Shown here piece after piece: positions 20,496 to 30,356 of a DNA stretch of 43,811 bases. The stretch's first letter is position 1. The number at the start of each line of letters is the position of its first letter. The position numbers were made by a program, and so were the translations under genes. The DNA is taken from contig NZ_JAUYGL010000081.1 of NCBI RefSeq assembly GCF_030689745.1, positions 1-43,811 of the forward strand. The letters run 5' to 3'. The notes beneath the pieces were generated by a model. It saw nothing but the letters and a program-made list of their open reading frames with translations. It ran no database searches and was not told the origin of the DNA. The DNA is from Devosia sp. GTDB taxonomy: Bacteria > Pseudomonadota > Alphaproteobacteria > Rhizobiales > Devosiaceae.

Positions 20496-21620
20496 CTATT
20501 TCATCAAAGCGCTGGCCGGGACCAGCAAGATACCCTTGGCTTCAAGGTCGCGCGCCCATTCGGCGATGGAGGTGATCGAGATGGGCAGTGCACTGACAAT
20601 ACCAATTGCCTGGCCATTCTCCACTGCCTTGGCTTCAAGGCTGGCCAGCGCTGCCAGAATGGCTGCCCGGGCGGGATTGTCATCGATCATCAGATCGGCG
20701 CGGGAAAACGGCACTTTGTTGCCCTTGGCCAGTTGCGGGGCCAGCGAGCGATTGGACGAGCCGTCATCGAGATAGCCCAGGCCACGCGCCCCCAGTTCTT
20801 CCATCATCGGCGAAAAATCGGCGGCCGAGGCGGTGAAGCGTGCGCCCATATTGTTGATCAGCCCGACATAGCCGCCAAACCGCGACATCAGCCAGAACAG
20901 CTTGTCGAGATTGGCGCGGGTCGGCTCGCCGGTCAGCAGTGTTTGCGGACCGGGGTCGTTCTGGGGGTAGTCAAACGGCTCGAGCGGCACTTCGAGCAGG
21001 ACTTCATGCCCGGCCGTTCGTGCTGCGGCCACCGTGGTGGACAGCGCCTTGCCATAGGGGGCAAAGGCCAGCGTCATTGCGCTGGGCAGTTTGTCGATGG
21101 CATTGAGCGAGCCCTGCTCATTGATCCCCAGCCCGGTCACGACAATGGCGATCATGGGCTGGCCACTGGCCAGCGCGGCTTCGGCAGGGTGGGCATAGGC
21201 GACAAAGGGGGTCAGCCCGGTGGCGGAAATGCGCGGGATGGGACCGTCGGTGGTCTCTTCACTCAGATCGGGCAGGGCGCCAAACATGCTGGGCAGCCCA
21301 AGCACCGAACTGGGGCCGCCAGAGCCGGTGGTGACGGCCGTCAAGGCACTGCCGGCGGGATATTGCTGGGGATCAGCCTCGATGGTCACCGGTCCGTCCG
21401 AGACCGCATTGGCCACCGAATTGGCCTGCAGGGTTGAGGTGATCGCCACTTCCTGGCGGGGGCGCCCGCCATCGGGATCGTCCACCAGCAGCACGCGGGC
21501 CACAAAGCCGATGGCGAGCAGCACCAATAGCCCGAACAGGGTGCGCGCGACGGGCAGGCGTCGACGCGCATTGGCGCGCCGCTTGCGGCCGGTCAGGGGG
21601 GTGGTCAGATCATCGGTCAT
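20496..21620 (-). CDS. Divergent polysaccharide deacetylase family protein
   Basis: A 374-residue protein with a basic cytoplasmic N-terminus, one membrane anchor (about residues 25-45) and a large periplasmic part. The C-terminal half is the YibQ/DUF610-type divergent polysaccharide deacetylase fold: IAIVVTGLGINEQGSLNAI, then LEVPLEPFDYPQNDPGP, then YVGLINNMGARFTA. Its linkage to ctpA and an EnvC-like gene is conserved and points to septal or wall remodelling; the substrate is not known. I chose ATG 21620; an in-frame TTG lies at 21635. The 78-bp gap to ctpA shows no clear terminator. Confidence 0.9.
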   Translation of the reverse strand: MTDDLTTPLTGRKRRANARRRLPVARTLFGLLVLLAIGFVARVLLVDDPDGGRPRQEVAITSTLQANSVANAVSDGPVTIEADPQQYPAGSALTAVTTGSGGPSSVLGLPSMFGALPDLSEETTDGPIPRISATGLTPFVAYAHPAEAALASGQPMIAIVVTGLGINEQGSLNAIDKLPSAMTLAFAPYGKALSTTVAAARTAGHEVLLEVPLEPFDYPQNDPGPQTLLTGEPTRANLDKLFWLMSRFGGYVGLINNMGARFTASAADFSPMMEELGARGLGYLDDGSSNRSLAPQLAKGNKVPFSRADLMIDDNPARAAILAALASLEAKAVENGQAIGIVSALPISITSIAEWARDLEAKGILLVPASALMK

Positions 21621-21698
21621 CGAGCACGGTCCCAAAGAGCAGGGGCGAGGCAGCGAATCAGCCGCCCCGCCCCAGCAATTTCATAACACAAGGAAGGT

Positions 21699-23069
21699 CT
21701 ATTCCGCCTTGGGCGGGTAGGCATCATTGGTTTCAAGGCCCTCAATCAGGCGAATGGCATATTGCAGCTGGGCGTCTTCTGCATTGTCGGCGGGCACATA
21801 AACGGACGAACCCACGGTGGTCTCGGCCTGGCCTTCAATGGTGATGTGACCCGCCAGGCCGGCTTCCCCAATGATCTCGTCGCGGCCCTGGAACTCTTCG
21901 GGGACCACCTGCAGGATCTCGATATCGGGGGTGATGCCGAGCGCCTGAATCGAGCGGTTATTGGGGGTGTAGTAGCGCGCCGTGGTCAGGCGCATCGCGC
22001 CATCGGGACCCAGCGAGATGATGGACTGCACGGAGCCCTTGCCGAATGAGCGGGTGCCCACCAGCGTGGCGCGCTTGTGGTCCTGCAGGGCGCCGGCAAC
22101 GATCTCGGAGGCCGAAGCCGAACCGCCATTGATCAGCACCACCAGGGGCACATCGGCGATCTGGGCGTCGAGCACGTCGGGCTGGGCGTCATAGCGGGCG
22201 CTTTCCTCGGGCAGACGGCCCCGGGTCATCACGATGGCGCCCTGCTTGAGAAAGGCGTCGGCGACATAGACCGATTGATCGACCAGGCCACCGGGATTGT
22301 TGCGCAGATCGAGAATGATGCCGGTGGGCGCCACGCCGTCACGTTCGGCAAAGATATCCTTGATGGCTTTCTCGATGCCCACGAATGCCTGCTCGGAGAA
22401 GCGCGACAGCCGCACCACGGCAACGTCACCTTCCATGGAATAACGCACGGCGCGCATGGCAATGATGGCGCGGGTCAGATCGAATTCGAGCGGCTTGTCG
22501 ACGCCCTCGCGCACCACGGTAACGTGGATGTCGGTGCCGATGGGGCCGCGCATCTTGCCGACAGCCTCATCCAGGGTCAGGCCCTGAACCTGGGCGCCGT
22601 CAAGCTCGACGATCAGGTCATTGGCCATGATGCCGGCCTTGGCGGCAGGCGTGTCATCAATGGGCGACACCACCTTGATGATGCCCTCTTCCATGGTCAC
22701 TTCGATGCCCAGACCACCAAATTCGCCGGAGGTGTCCTGGCGCAGATCGTCGGCGTCGGCGGGCGGCAGATAGCCCGAATGCGGATCAAGCGAGGTCAGC
22801 ATGCCCTGAATGGCGGCGCGGACCAGCTCCTGCTCATCGGGTGGATCGACATATTCAGCGCGGATGCGATCGAAGATTTCGCCAAACAGGTTGAGATCGG
22901 CATAGATCTCAAGCGGGTCGCGCGGCGTCGGGGCGACGGGTTCGGGCTCGAGCTGTTCGGCGTCGGGCATCGGCTCGACCTGGGCTGGCGCGGGCTGGGC
23001 ACTCAAGGGGCCAACCGAAAGCAGCAGCGCCGCGGCAAGGGCTGAGACGCGAAGGGGCAAAAGGCGCAT
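21699..23069 (-). CDS. ctpA: Carboxy-terminal processing protease (S41, CtpA)
   Basis: A 456-residue periplasmic serine protease with a Sec signal (cleavage near LSAQ, residues 22-25). An N-terminal helical region is followed by a PDZ domain (about 115-200) with the GGLGIEV ligand-binding loop. The protease domain has the Ser/Lys dyad, Ser319 within GGSASASEI and Lys344 within SFGKGSVQ. I chose ATG 23069 because it starts the signal peptide; the frame extends to 23147 but would overlap the EnvC-like gene. Family members cut the C-terminus of envelope proteins and control peptidoglycan hydrolases. It lies 7 bp after the EnvC-like gene. Confidence 0.95.
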   Translation of the reverse strand: MRLLPLRVSALAAALLLSVGPLSAQPAPAQVEPMPDAEQLEPEPVAPTPRDPLEIYADLNLFGEIFDRIRAEYVDPPDEQELVRAAIQGMLTSLDPHSGYLPPADADDLRQDTSGEFGGLGIEVTMEEGIIKVVSPIDDTPAAKAGIMANDLIVELDGAQVQGLTLDEAVGKMRGPIGTDIHVTVVREGVDKPLEFDLTRAIIAMRAVRYSMEGDVAVVRLSRFSEQAFVGIEKAIKDIFAERDGVAPTGIILDLRNNPGGLVDQSVYVADAFLKQGAIVMTRGRLPEESARYDAQPDVLDAQIADVPLVVLINGGSASASEIVAGALQDHKRATLVGTRSFGKGSVQSIISLGPDGAMRLTTARYYTPNNRSIQALGITPDIEILQVVPEEFQGRDEIIGEAGLAGHITIEGQAETTVGSSVYVPADNAEDAQLQYAIRLIEGLETNDAYPPKAE

Positions 23070-23076
23070 GAGGGTT

Positions 23077-24474
23077 CTATCCACTCTGTGTCGGGGTCGC
23101 CCACCAGCCGGTGGGATCGACGGGCTCGTTGTTTTCTCGAAGTTCAATATAGAGCGTCGGCTGGGCAGCGCCAGCGCTGGTGGTCACTGTGCTCCCAATT
23201 GTGCGTGAACCCATCGTGCCCAAGGGCATGCCCATTTGCACGAATTGACCGATATCGACGGTCACGGTTTCCAGCCCGGCCAGCAGCGCGGTGTAGCTTT
23301 GACCGGTATTGAGAATGATGATTTGGCCATAATTGAGGTAAGGCCCCTTGTAGAGCACCCAGCCATCGGCCGGGGCCACCACCTGCGCCTCGGCGCGGGT
23401 GACCACCGAGATGCCGTGGCTGATGCCGCCAAAGCCGTCACTGGCGCCATAATCGAGCACGGTGACGCCATTGGCCGGCACGGTGAGATAGCCCTTGGCC
23501 ACCCGAAACGGCAGGGCGGGCTCGGTGCGGGCGCTATTGGCCAGCGCCAGTTCGATCTCGGCGGCCGACATCACCGGCAAATCGGGGTCCAGCGCCGCAT
23601 CGGCGGCTGCGGCGGCGGTGGTCACCGAACTGACCTGCGCCGAGAGGCTATCGACCAGCTCCTTGAGCGTGGCGGCGCGGGCGGCCAGCGCCATGGCTTC
23701 CTGCTCTTCGGCCTGGAGCTGGGTGGTGCGCACGCCAATGCCCTGCTTGCGCGCGGCAATCAGGGTGGCAATGCGCAATTGCTCTTCCTCAAGCACGGCA
23801 TGGTTGGCGCGCAGCGTGGCCTCTTCGGCCAGGGCGGCGGCCTTGATATTGGTCAGCTCGGTCAGATCGGTGGTGACCGAATCGGCCTTGGCGCGCAATT
23901 GGGGGACGATGGCAGCGATCAGAATGGCGCTGCGGGCCGAGCCCAGTGCGTCATCGGGGTCGACGATCAGTGCCGGTGGCGGATTGAGTGAAATGCGTTC
24001 GAGCGCCGCCAGCACATTGGCGATCTCGGCATTGGAGCCGTCGAGCCGGCCGCGCACTTCGAGTTCGGCAATTATCAGGTCGGAAAGCCGGGTCTCGACA
24101 TCGGCAACTTCGATTTCGGCGAGTTTGACGCGCTGGGCTGCAGCGATCAGGGCAGCATTCTGCTTGGTGCGATCGCCTTCCATGGCGACAATCTCGGCCT
24201 TGAGCTCGTCAATGCGCTGCTGGCTCAGCGAAATCGAGGCTTCCACCGAGTCCAGGTCCGATTGCGTGGCAGCGGGGTCGACCGGCGGTGGTGCCGCAGG
24301 ATCGGTTGGCGGCGTTGGCTCAGGGTCACTTGCTGGCGCCACAATGCCTGCCGCGGGCGCTGTCGGGGCAGGAGTTGTCGGATCGGTCTGGGCCAGCGCC
24401 GGCAGGGTCGAAAACCCCGCCAGTAGCGTGCCGATGAGCAGCAATCCCCGTGATGTGCCCGGCAGCAATGCCAT
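23077..24474 (-). CDS. EnvC-like murein hydrolase activator with degenerate LytM domain
   Basis: A 465-residue exported protein: signal peptide (cleavage near ALA-Q, about residue 28), a proline/alanine-rich stretch, a long coiled coil (about 65-290) and a C-terminal LytM/M23 fold (about 355-450). The zinc ligands of active M23 enzymes are missing: the HxxxD position reads SHGIS and the HxH position reads YTALL. It is therefore probably not a hydrolase but an activator of amidases at the division site, as EnvC is. GGAGA sits 6 bases before ATG 24474. It is co-transcribed with ctpA, which may process it. Confidence 0.9.
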   Translation of the reverse strand: MALLPGTSRGLLLIGTLLAGFSTLPALAQTDPTTPAPTAPAAGIVAPASDPEPTPPTDPAAPPPVDPAATQSDLDSVEASISLSQQRIDELKAEIVAMEGDRTKQNAALIAAAQRVKLAEIEVADVETRLSDLIIAELEVRGRLDGSNAEIANVLAALERISLNPPPALIVDPDDALGSARSAILIAAIVPQLRAKADSVTTDLTELTNIKAAALAEEATLRANHAVLEEEQLRIATLIAARKQGIGVRTTQLQAEEQEAMALAARAATLKELVDSLSAQVSSVTTAAAAADAALDPDLPVMSAAEIELALANSARTEPALPFRVAKGYLTVPANGVTVLDYGASDGFGGISHGISVVTRAEAQVVAPADGWVLYKGPYLNYGQIIILNTGQSYTALLAGLETVTVDIGQFVQMGMPLGTMGSRTIGSTVTTSAGAAQPTLYIELRENNEPVDPTGWWATPTQSG

Positions 24475-24581
24475 GACGTCTCCAGCAAAGGCGGTGCGCG
24501 CCCGAATCAATGGGCGTAGCATAGCAAGTGCACACAAAACCGCAGGTTAACGCGGCTTAACCATGCCGTGATTGACACGGA

Positions 24582-25064
24582 TTAATCGCCGCGATGATAG
24601 GGGTGACCCGCCAGGATGGTGGTGACGCGATAGAGCTGCTCGGCTAGCATGATGCGCACCAATTGGTGCGGCCAGGTCAGCGGCGAGAAGCTCAGCACCA
24701 GATCGGCCCTGGCGGTGAATTGCGGATCAAGGCCATCGGCCCCGCCAATGACAAAGCTGATCGCCGGGCGGCCATCGTCGCGCCAGCGGCCGATTTGCCG
24801 GGCCAGCGGCTCGGAGGCCATCAGTTTGCCGCGTTCGTCCAGCGCTACAACGATACCATCGGGCACAGCGGCGTGCAGCGCCTTGGCTTCCTCGGCCTTG
24901 CGGCTGGCGGCGGATGAGGAGCGTGCTTCGGTGAGTTCGATGACATCGAACCCGGTCAGGGCCAGCGGCTTGCCGCCGCCAACCGCCCGCTCGAGATAGC
25001 GGGCAACCAGTTCCCGCTCCGGCCCGGCCTTCATCCGGCCGACCGCCGCAATGCTCACGCGCAT
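24582..25064 (-). CDS. rlmH: 23S rRNA pseudouridine-1915 N3-methyltransferase RlmH
   Basis: A 160-residue SPOUT-class methyltransferase that acts on assembled 70S ribosomes at helix 69. The deep-knot SAM-binding stretch FVIGGADGLD and the C-terminal HPYHRGD ending are the family hallmarks. Full length. It follows rsfS by 9 bp, so two ribosome-related genes are coupled. Confidence 0.97.
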   Translation of the reverse strand: MRVSIAAVGRMKAGPERELVARYLERAVGGGKPLALTGFDVIELTEARSSSAASRKAEEAKALHAAVPDGIVVALDERGKLMASEPLARQIGRWRDDGRPAISFVIGGADGLDPQFTARADLVLSFSPLTWPHQLVRIMLAEQLYRVTTILAGHPYHRGD

Positions 25065-25073
25065 GAAAACGCT

Positions 25074-25469
25074 CTAGTGCGCGTCAGCCGCGAAATCGGC
25101 CTGCCACATCTTTTCGATGTTGTAGAACTCGCGCACTTCGGGGCGGAAGACATGGACGATGACATCGCCCGCATCGACCAGCACCCAATCGCAATGGGGC
25201 AAGCCTTCAATGCGAGGCTTGCCGTAGCCGGCGTCGCGCAGGGCGTTGACCAACTGGTCGGCAACAGCACCCACATGGCGCTGCGAGCGGCCCGAGGCGA
25301 CAACCATGTGGTCGGCCAGCGAGGACTTGCCAATGATGTCGACGGCGACAATGCTCTCGGCCTTGGCATCGTCAAGGCTGTTCAGGATCACGTCGATCAT
25401 CGGTCGTTCCGGGGTCGCCAGAGTAGGGGTGGCGGGAGTGGCGGTGTTTTCGGGCAGCGCGGCCATCAT
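25074..25469 (-). CDS. rsfS: Ribosomal silencing factor RsfS
   Basis: A 131-residue protein that binds L14 on the 50S subunit and blocks 30S joining during starvation or assembly. The core has AVDIIGKSSLADHMVVASGRS, then HCDWVLVDAGDVIVHVF and the REFYNIEKMW end; all are typical. I choose ATG 25469, preceded by GGAAGG with a 6-base gap; an ATG at 25400 would give the minimal core. The extra 23 residues are Ala/Pro/Thr-rich. Confidence 0.94.
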   Translation of the reverse strand: MMAALPENTATPATPTLATPERPMIDVILNSLDDAKAESIVAVDIIGKSSLADHMVVASGRSQRHVGAVADQLVNALRDAGYGKPRIEGLPHCDWVLVDAGDVIVHVFRPEVREFYNIEKMWQADFAADAH

Positions 25470-25643
25470 CAATGGCCTTCCGCCCATGCGCGTGCATGGG
25501 TCATGCGGGGGATCAGCATCCTTGGTGGTTGATCGGAATGTGCAGGCGTCTTTGCAAACGGCAAGCAGTCGTTCCTGTTCCGGTGACGGTTATCACACAA
25601 GGTCAATATGCCCTTTTGATGACGACTTCGCAAGATTGCGTCT

Positions 25644-26285
25644 TCACTTTGGCTTAACGCCATGCCGGCGTGCCCGAATGACCGATGATGAAAGGGGCGA
25701 TTGGCGCCCGTGCAGATAGACCCAGGCCGGTGCCGGCAGGCTGGCCAGGCGGGTGGCGTCGTCCTCATCGATGCGCCAGCGCGCCAGGGCGCTGGCGGCC
25801 ATGGAGACGGGCGCGCGGCGGCTCGAGCCGGGTCGTACATAGACGGCGATGGGCACCATGGCGGCGATATCGCGCCAGCGTTCCCAGCGGCTGAAGTCGA
25901 CAAGATTGTCGGCGCCCATGATCCAGACAAAATTCCGGTCCGGCATTACCTGGGTCAGATAGCGAATGGTCTGCCAGGAATAGGTGAAGCCATAGGCGGC
26001 CTCAAAGCCGGTGACGCGGACCTTGGGGTGGTCGAGCAGGCGGCGGGCGGCAATGACCCGATCGGCCAGCGGCGCCAGGTCCTGGTGGTTCTTCAGCGGG
26101 TTACCCGGCGTCACCAGAACCCAGAGCGCGTCAAGATCAAGACGGCGCAGGGTTTCCTCAACCACCAGGCGATGGCCCTCATGGATGGGGTTGAAGCTGC
26201 CGCCAAACAGACCAATGCGCATGCCGGACCCGGAGGGGGGCAGTTCGGTTATGCCGGGGATGCGGATGGGATGGCGCAGGGTCAT
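25644..26285 (-). CDS. nadD: Nicotinate-nucleotide adenylyltransferase NadD
   Basis: A 213-residue enzyme joining nicotinate mononucleotide with ATP to give deamido-NAD. The nucleotidyltransferase signature GGSFNPIHEGHR and the C-terminal SSSVIRAR (ISSTxIR type) are intact, as is WIMGADNL. Two starts are possible: 26285, with an N-terminal extension like that of other Rhizobiales NadD proteins, or ATG 26222 just before the core. Neither has a strong ribosome-binding site. A 174-bp gap to rsfS has no recognisable element. Confidence 0.94.
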   Translation of the reverse strand: MTLRHPIRIPGITELPPSGSGMRIGLFGGSFNPIHEGHRLVVEETLRRLDLDALWVLVTPGNPLKNHQDLAPLADRVIAARRLLDHPKVRVTGFEAAYGFTYSWQTIRYLTQVMPDRNFVWIMGADNLVDFSRWERWRDIAAMVPIAVYVRPGSSRRAPVSMAASALARWRIDEDDATRLASLPAPAWVYLHGRQSPLSSSVIRARRHGVKPK

Positions 26286-26314
26286 GGTGCGGTATCGGGA
26301 TTCGATGGGTGTCT

Positions 26315-26343
26315 CGCCCTCTCCCCTTGCGGGAGAAGGTGCC
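26315..26343. repeat. Palindromic intergenic repeat between nadD and proA
   Basis: The sequence around 26320-26336 (TCTCCC, CTTGC, GGGAGA) forms a 6-bp stem, and the wider CGCCCTCTCCCC / GGGAGAAGGTG pattern extends it imperfectly. It resembles the CCCTCTCCCC-type palindromes scattered between genes in many Rhizobiales genomes. It lacks a T-run and may act in mRNA stability or simply be a dispersed repeat. Confidence 0.55.
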
Positions 26344-26367
26344 CTGGATCAGTTTCTGCCAGGATCA

Positions 26368-27648
26368 TCACGGTCTCGTCTGACCGGTACCGCGGACGCG
26401 GTATTTGAAGCTGGTGAGTTGCTCGACGCCGACCGGGCCGCGGGCATGCATCTTGCCGGTGGCAATGCCGATCTCGCCGCCAAAGCCGAACTCGCCACCA
26501 TCGGCGAACTGGGTCGAGGCATTGTGCAGCAGGATGGCGCTATCGATCTGGTTGAAGAATTTTTCGACAGCCGCCGCATCCTCAGCAATGATCGCCTCGG
26601 TGTGGTGGCTGGAGTATTTTTCAATATGGGCGATGGCCTCGTCCAGGCTGTCGACGACTTTGACCGCGATGATGGCGGCTTCGTATTCGGTGCGCCAGTC
26701 TGCCTCGGTTGCGGGTCTGGCCGATGGAATGGCCGCCATGACGGTCGCGTCGCCGCGGATTTCGCAGCCCTTGGCGATCAGCGCGTCGATGATCGGCCTG
26801 AGGTGGCTGCCCACGACATCCTTGTGCACGAGCAGGGTTTCGGCGGCCCCGCAAATACCAGTGCGGCGCATCTTGGCGTTCAGCGTGATGGCGACGGCCT
26901 TGTCCAGGTCGGCAGAGGCGTCGACATAGACATGCACCAGCCCTTCGAGATGGGCAAAGACTGGCACGCGCGCCTCATCCTGGACGCGGGCGACCAGGGT
27001 CTTGCCGCCACGCGGCACGATGACGTCGATATTGCCATGCAGCCCCTTGAGCATCTCGCCAACGGCGGCGCGGTCGGTGCTGGGCACCAGCTGCAGGCAT
27101 TCCTGTGGCAGTCCTGCGGCATGCAGGCCATCGAGCAGGCAGTCGGCAAGCGCCTGGCTGGAGTAAAAACTGTCGCTGCCGCCGCGCAAAATCACCGCAT
27201 TGCCCGATTTGATGCACAGCGCTCCAGCGTCAGCGGTCACATTGGGGCGCGATTCAAAGATCACGCCGATCACCCCCAGCGGGGTACGGACGCGCTCGAT
27301 ATGCAGCCCGTTGGGGCGGTCCCATTCGGCAATGATGGTGCCGACGGGGTCGGGCAGCTCGGCAATGGTGGTGACGGCGTCGATGATGCCGTCAATGCGT
27401 GCATCGGTCAGCTCCAGACGGTCGAGAAAAGCGGCGGAAATGCCCTTGGCCTGGGCGGTAGCCATGTCCTTTGCATTGGCAGCGAGGATTTTCTTGCGGT
27501 GCGCATTGATGGCGCCGGCGGCCGTCCGCAGGGCGGTACGCTTCTGCTCGGGACTGGCGATGGCCAGCGCCCTGGCGCCGATGCGGGCATTGTGGCCGAT
27601 CTCGGCCATGATGGCGGTCAGCTCGGTCGTGCTGTCAGCTTGGCTCAT
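26368..27648 (-). CDS. proA: Glutamate-5-semialdehyde dehydrogenase (gamma-glutamyl phosphate reductase)
   Basis: A 426-residue NADPH enzyme, second step of proline synthesis. The aldehyde-dehydrogenase-fold catalytic cysteine is in [20 protein letters not shown] and the [14 protein letters not shown] end are family blocks. Its start overlaps the end of proB by 14 bases, so the two subunits of the proline pathway complex are coupled. Confidence 0.97.
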   Translation of the reverse strand: MSQADSTTELTAIMAEIGHNARIGARALAIASPEQKRTALRTAAGAINAHRKKILAANAKDMATAQAKGISAAFLDRLELTDARIDGIIDAVTTIAELPDPVGTIIAEWDRPNGLHIERVRTPLGVIGVIFESRPNVTADAGALCIKSGNAVILRGGSDSFYSSQALADCLLDGLHAAGLPQECLQLVPSTDRAAVGEMLKGLHGNIDVIVPRGGKTLVARVQDEARVPVFAHLEGLVHVYVDASADLDKAVAITLNAKMRRTGICGAAETLLVHKDVVGSHLRPIIDALIAKGCEIRGDATVMAAIPSARPATEADWRTEYEAAIIAVKVVDSLDEAIAHIEKYSSHHTEAIIAEDAAAVEKFFNQIDSAILLHNASTQFADGGEFGFGGEIGIATGKMHARGPVGVEQLTSFKYRVRGTGQTRP

Positions 27649-28783
27649 GGCTATCCTCCTGGGCGCCTACCAGCACCAGATTGTCACGATGGATCAAGGC
27701 GGCGCGATTGCCGGTGCCCAGCAATTCAAGCACGGTATCGCTGTGCTTGCCCATCACCAGCCGAGCCTCTTCGCTATCCAGCGAGGCAAGGCCACGGGCG
27801 ATTTCGATGCCATCGGGATTGTTGACGCCGATGGCGTCGCCCCGACCGAATTCGCCGCTCACCTTGGTGACGCCCACCGGCAGCAGCGATTTACCGGTCT
27901 GCAGAGCGCGGGCGGCGCCAGCATCAACCTGCACGGTGCCGGCTACGGCCAGCGTGCCCATGATCCAGCGCTTGCGCGCCTGCGCCCGGCTATGGGCGGG
28001 GTGGAACAGGGTGTGGCGTCCGCCCTCGGCCAGGGCCCGCAACGGATGGCTGTCGGTGCCCTTGGCAATGATCATGGCGGTGCCGGCCTGGGTGGCGATC
28101 TTGCCGGCTTCGACCTTGGTGGTCATGCCGCCGCGCGACAGATGGCTGGCGGCGCCACCGGCCATGGCTTCAATGGCCGGGGTGATGGCGTGGATTTCCG
28201 GCAGATGGCTGGCATCGGAATTGGTGGCGGGTGGCGCGGTATAGAGCCCATCAATATCGGAGAGCAGCACCAGGCAATCGGCCTCGATCATGGTGGCGAC
28301 GCGGGCCGAGAGGCGGTCATTGTCGCCATAGCGGATCTCGGCGGTGGCGACGCTGTCATTCTCGTTGATGATGGGGACCGCGCCCAGGCCCAGCAGGGTG
28401 GCAATGGTGGTGCGGGCATTGAGATAGTAGCGGCGTTCTTCGGTGATATTGGGGGTAATCAGGATCTGACCGGTGACGATGCCATGATTGCCCAGCGCCT
28501 CGGCCCAGGCCTGGCTCAGCGCGATCTGGCCAACGCTGGCGGCCGCCTGGCTCTGCTCCAGGGTCAGAGCAACAGCGGAAAGGTCCAGCAGCCCCCGGCC
28601 AAGGGCGATGGCACCCGAGGACACGATCACCACTTCGCAGCCCGCACGCTTGAGCGCGGTGATATCGGCTGCAAGCTCGCCCAGCCATTGCTTGCGCAAC
28701 TGGCCCTGCTTGTCGACAAGCAGGGCCGAGCCGATCTTGATGGTCAGGCGCTTATAGGGCGCAAGGGCATTGGCGCGCATCAA
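27635..28783 (-). CDS. proB: Glutamate 5-kinase with PUA domain
   Basis: A 382-residue enzyme phosphorylating glutamate for proline synthesis and normally feedback-inhibited by proline. The amino-acid kinase domain (about 1-260) has [19 protein letters not shown] and the [11 protein letters not shown] segment. A C-terminal PUA domain (about 285-375) is present. It overlaps obgE by 4 bases (ATGA type) and proA by 14, making one transcript. Confidence 0.97.
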   Translation of the reverse strand: MMRANALAPYKRLTIKIGSALLVDKQGQLRKQWLGELAADITALKRAGCEVVIVSSGAIALGRGLLDLSAVALTLEQSQAAASVGQIALSQAWAEALGNHGIVTGQILITPNITEERRYYLNARTTIATLLGLGAVPIINENDSVATAEIRYGDNDRLSARVATMIEADCLVLLSDIDGLYTAPPATNSDASHLPEIHAITPAIEAMAGGAASHLSRGGMTTKVEAGKIATQAGTAMIIAKGTDSHPLRALAEGGRHTLFHPAHSRAQARKRWIMGTLAVAGTVQVDAGAARALQTGKSLLPVGVTKVSGEFGRGDAIGVNNPDGIEIARGLASLDSEEARLVMGKHSDTVLELLGTGNRAALIHRDNLVLVGAQEDSHEPS

Positions 28784-29823
28784 GGGGCCCAGTTCGGCTC
28801 GATCTTGCGCCGCGCTGCTTCAAGCCTGGCGGCCTTTTCGGCATCAAGGATGTCGATGACGCCATAGAGCACCATTTCGGTGCCCTTGCCGGTGACGGCC
28901 GAAACCTGCAGCACGTCCTGCTTGCTCAGCTTTTTGAGAATCTTGACCTTCTCCTTGAGCTCGTCGGGCGGAATGGAATCGATCTTGTTGAGCACCACGA
29001 TCTCGGGCTTTTCGGCCAGCCTGGGATCATAAGCGGCCAGCTCATAGCGGATCGACTGATAGGCCCGTTTGACGTCATCCTGGGTGCCATCGATGAGATG
29101 AATCAGCACGCCGCAGCGCTCGATATGGCCAAGGAAACGATCGCCAATGCCGACCCCTTCGCTGGCGCCTTCGATCAGCCCGGGAATGTCGGCCAAAACG
29201 AAATCGCGTTCGCCGATCGACACCACGCCCAGATTGGGGTGCAGGGTGGTGAAAGGATAGGCCGCAATCTTGGGCTTGGCCGCTGACACTGCCGCCAGGA
29301 AGGTTGACTTGCCGGCATTGGGCTCGCCAACCAGGCCGGCATCGGCGATCAGCTTGAGGCGCAGCCAGACCCATTTTTCGACGCCCAGCTGACCCGGATT
29401 GGCGTGGCGGGGGGCCTGATTGGCGCTGGTCTTGAAATGGGCATTGCCGAAGCCGCCATTGCCGCCCGAGAGCAGCACGACGCGTTGACCCACTTCGGTC
29501 ATGTCGGCGATCAGGGTTTCGTTGTCGTCTTCAAACACCTGGGTGCCGACAGGCACGCGCAGCACCGAGTCGGCGCCATCGGCGCCAGTGCGGTTCTTGC
29601 CCATGCCATGGGTGCCGGTACTGGCCTTGAAGTGCTGTTGGTAGCGATAGTCGATCAGGGTATTGAGCCCGTCGACGCATTCGATCACGACGTCCCCGCC
29701 GCGGCCGCCATTGCCACCATTGGGCCCGCCGAACTCGACGAATTTTTCGCGGAGGAACGACACAGCGCCGCCCCCGCCATCGCCGGATCGGACAAACACT
29801 TTGGCTTGATCGAGAAATTTCAT
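28780..29823 (-). CDS. obgE: Obg-family GTPase ObgE/CgtA
   Basis: A 347-residue essential GTPase of 50S assembly and stringent-response signalling. The glycine-rich Obg domain is at 1-158. The G domain has GEPNAGKS at 166-173, switch YPFTT at 189-193, DIPG at 212-215 and NKID further on. The C-terminal tail is short. Overlapping ends with both neighbours (4 bases each) place it in the GNAT-obgE-proB-proA operon. Confidence 0.97.
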   Translation of the reverse strand: MKFLDQAKVFVRSGDGGGGAVSFLREKFVEFGGPNGGNGGRGGDVVIECVDGLNTLIDYRYQQHFKASTGTHGMGKNRTGADGADSVLRVPVGTQVFEDDNETLIADMTEVGQRVVLLSGGNGGFGNAHFKTSANQAPRHANPGQLGVEKWVWLRLKLIADAGLVGEPNAGKSTFLAAVSAAKPKIAAYPFTTLHPNLGVVSIGERDFVLADIPGLIEGASEGVGIGDRFLGHIERCGVLIHLIDGTQDDVKRAYQSIRYELAAYDPRLAEKPEIVVLNKIDSIPPDELKEKVKILKKLSKQDVLQVSAVTGKGTEMVLYGVIDILDAEKAARLEAARRKIEPNWAP

Positions 29824-30356
29824 GTCGGTCTGGCCTTCCAGACGCTACGCGTCAGTTGGGTGTCGATATGCTCCACCTCGGCGTCACGCGCAAGGCAGAG
29901 CAGGGTGGAGCGTCCGGTTTGGGTAAACCCGAGCTTGGTTTGGATGGCCAGGGAGGCCGAATTGAAAACAAAGACACCCGACAGCACGGTCTCATGGCTG
30001 GTGGCGGCGAAAAACCAGTCGAGACTGGCTACCACCGCTTCGCTCATGATGCCGCGGTTCCAGAAGGGCCGCCCCAGCCAATAGCCCAGAATGGGGCCCT
30101 TGGGTCCGGCATGAAAGCCGATATGGCCGATAAAGCCATGATCGGGCAGTTCGATCGAGAACGTGGTTTCCTGCGCTGGCAGCCCGGCGCGCCGTGTGCG
30201 CAGCCATGCTCTGGCATCGGAGATATGGTAAGGAAAAGGCACGCGTGCAAGGTTGCCGGCAACCTCAAAATCATTGAGGTAACGCGCAATGGCTTCAGCA
30301 TCGCCCAATTGAGGCTGGCGCAGCAACAGGCGCGGCGTGTGCAGGGTGACATTCAT
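29820..30356 (-). CDS. GNAT acetyltransferase, RimJ/RimL type
   Basis: A 178-residue single-domain N-acetyltransferase of the Acetyltransf_3 class. The family start [19 protein letters not shown], the [18 protein letters not shown] acetyl-CoA-binding block (about 90-107) and [13 protein letters not shown] are seen. Substrate unknown; relatives modify ribosomal-protein N-termini or small molecules. ATG 30356 overlaps the upstream two-domain GNAT gene by 4 bases and the stop overlaps obgE by 4. The longer open frame to 30590 is only a shadow of the upstream gene. Confidence 0.88.
   Translation of the reverse strand: MNVTLHTPRLLLRQPQLGDAEAIARYLNDFEVAGNLARVPFPYHISDARAWLRTRRAGLPAQETTFSIELPDHGFIGHIGFHAGPKGPILGYWLGRPFWNRGIMSEAVVASLDWFFAATSHETVLSGVFVFNSASLAIQTKLGFTQTGRSTLLCLARDAEVEHIDTQLTRSVWKARPT

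Noticed and set aside
26011-28867. Long plus-strand frames opposite nadD, proA and proB
   Set aside because: Shadows; the minus-strand genes are well conserved enzymes.
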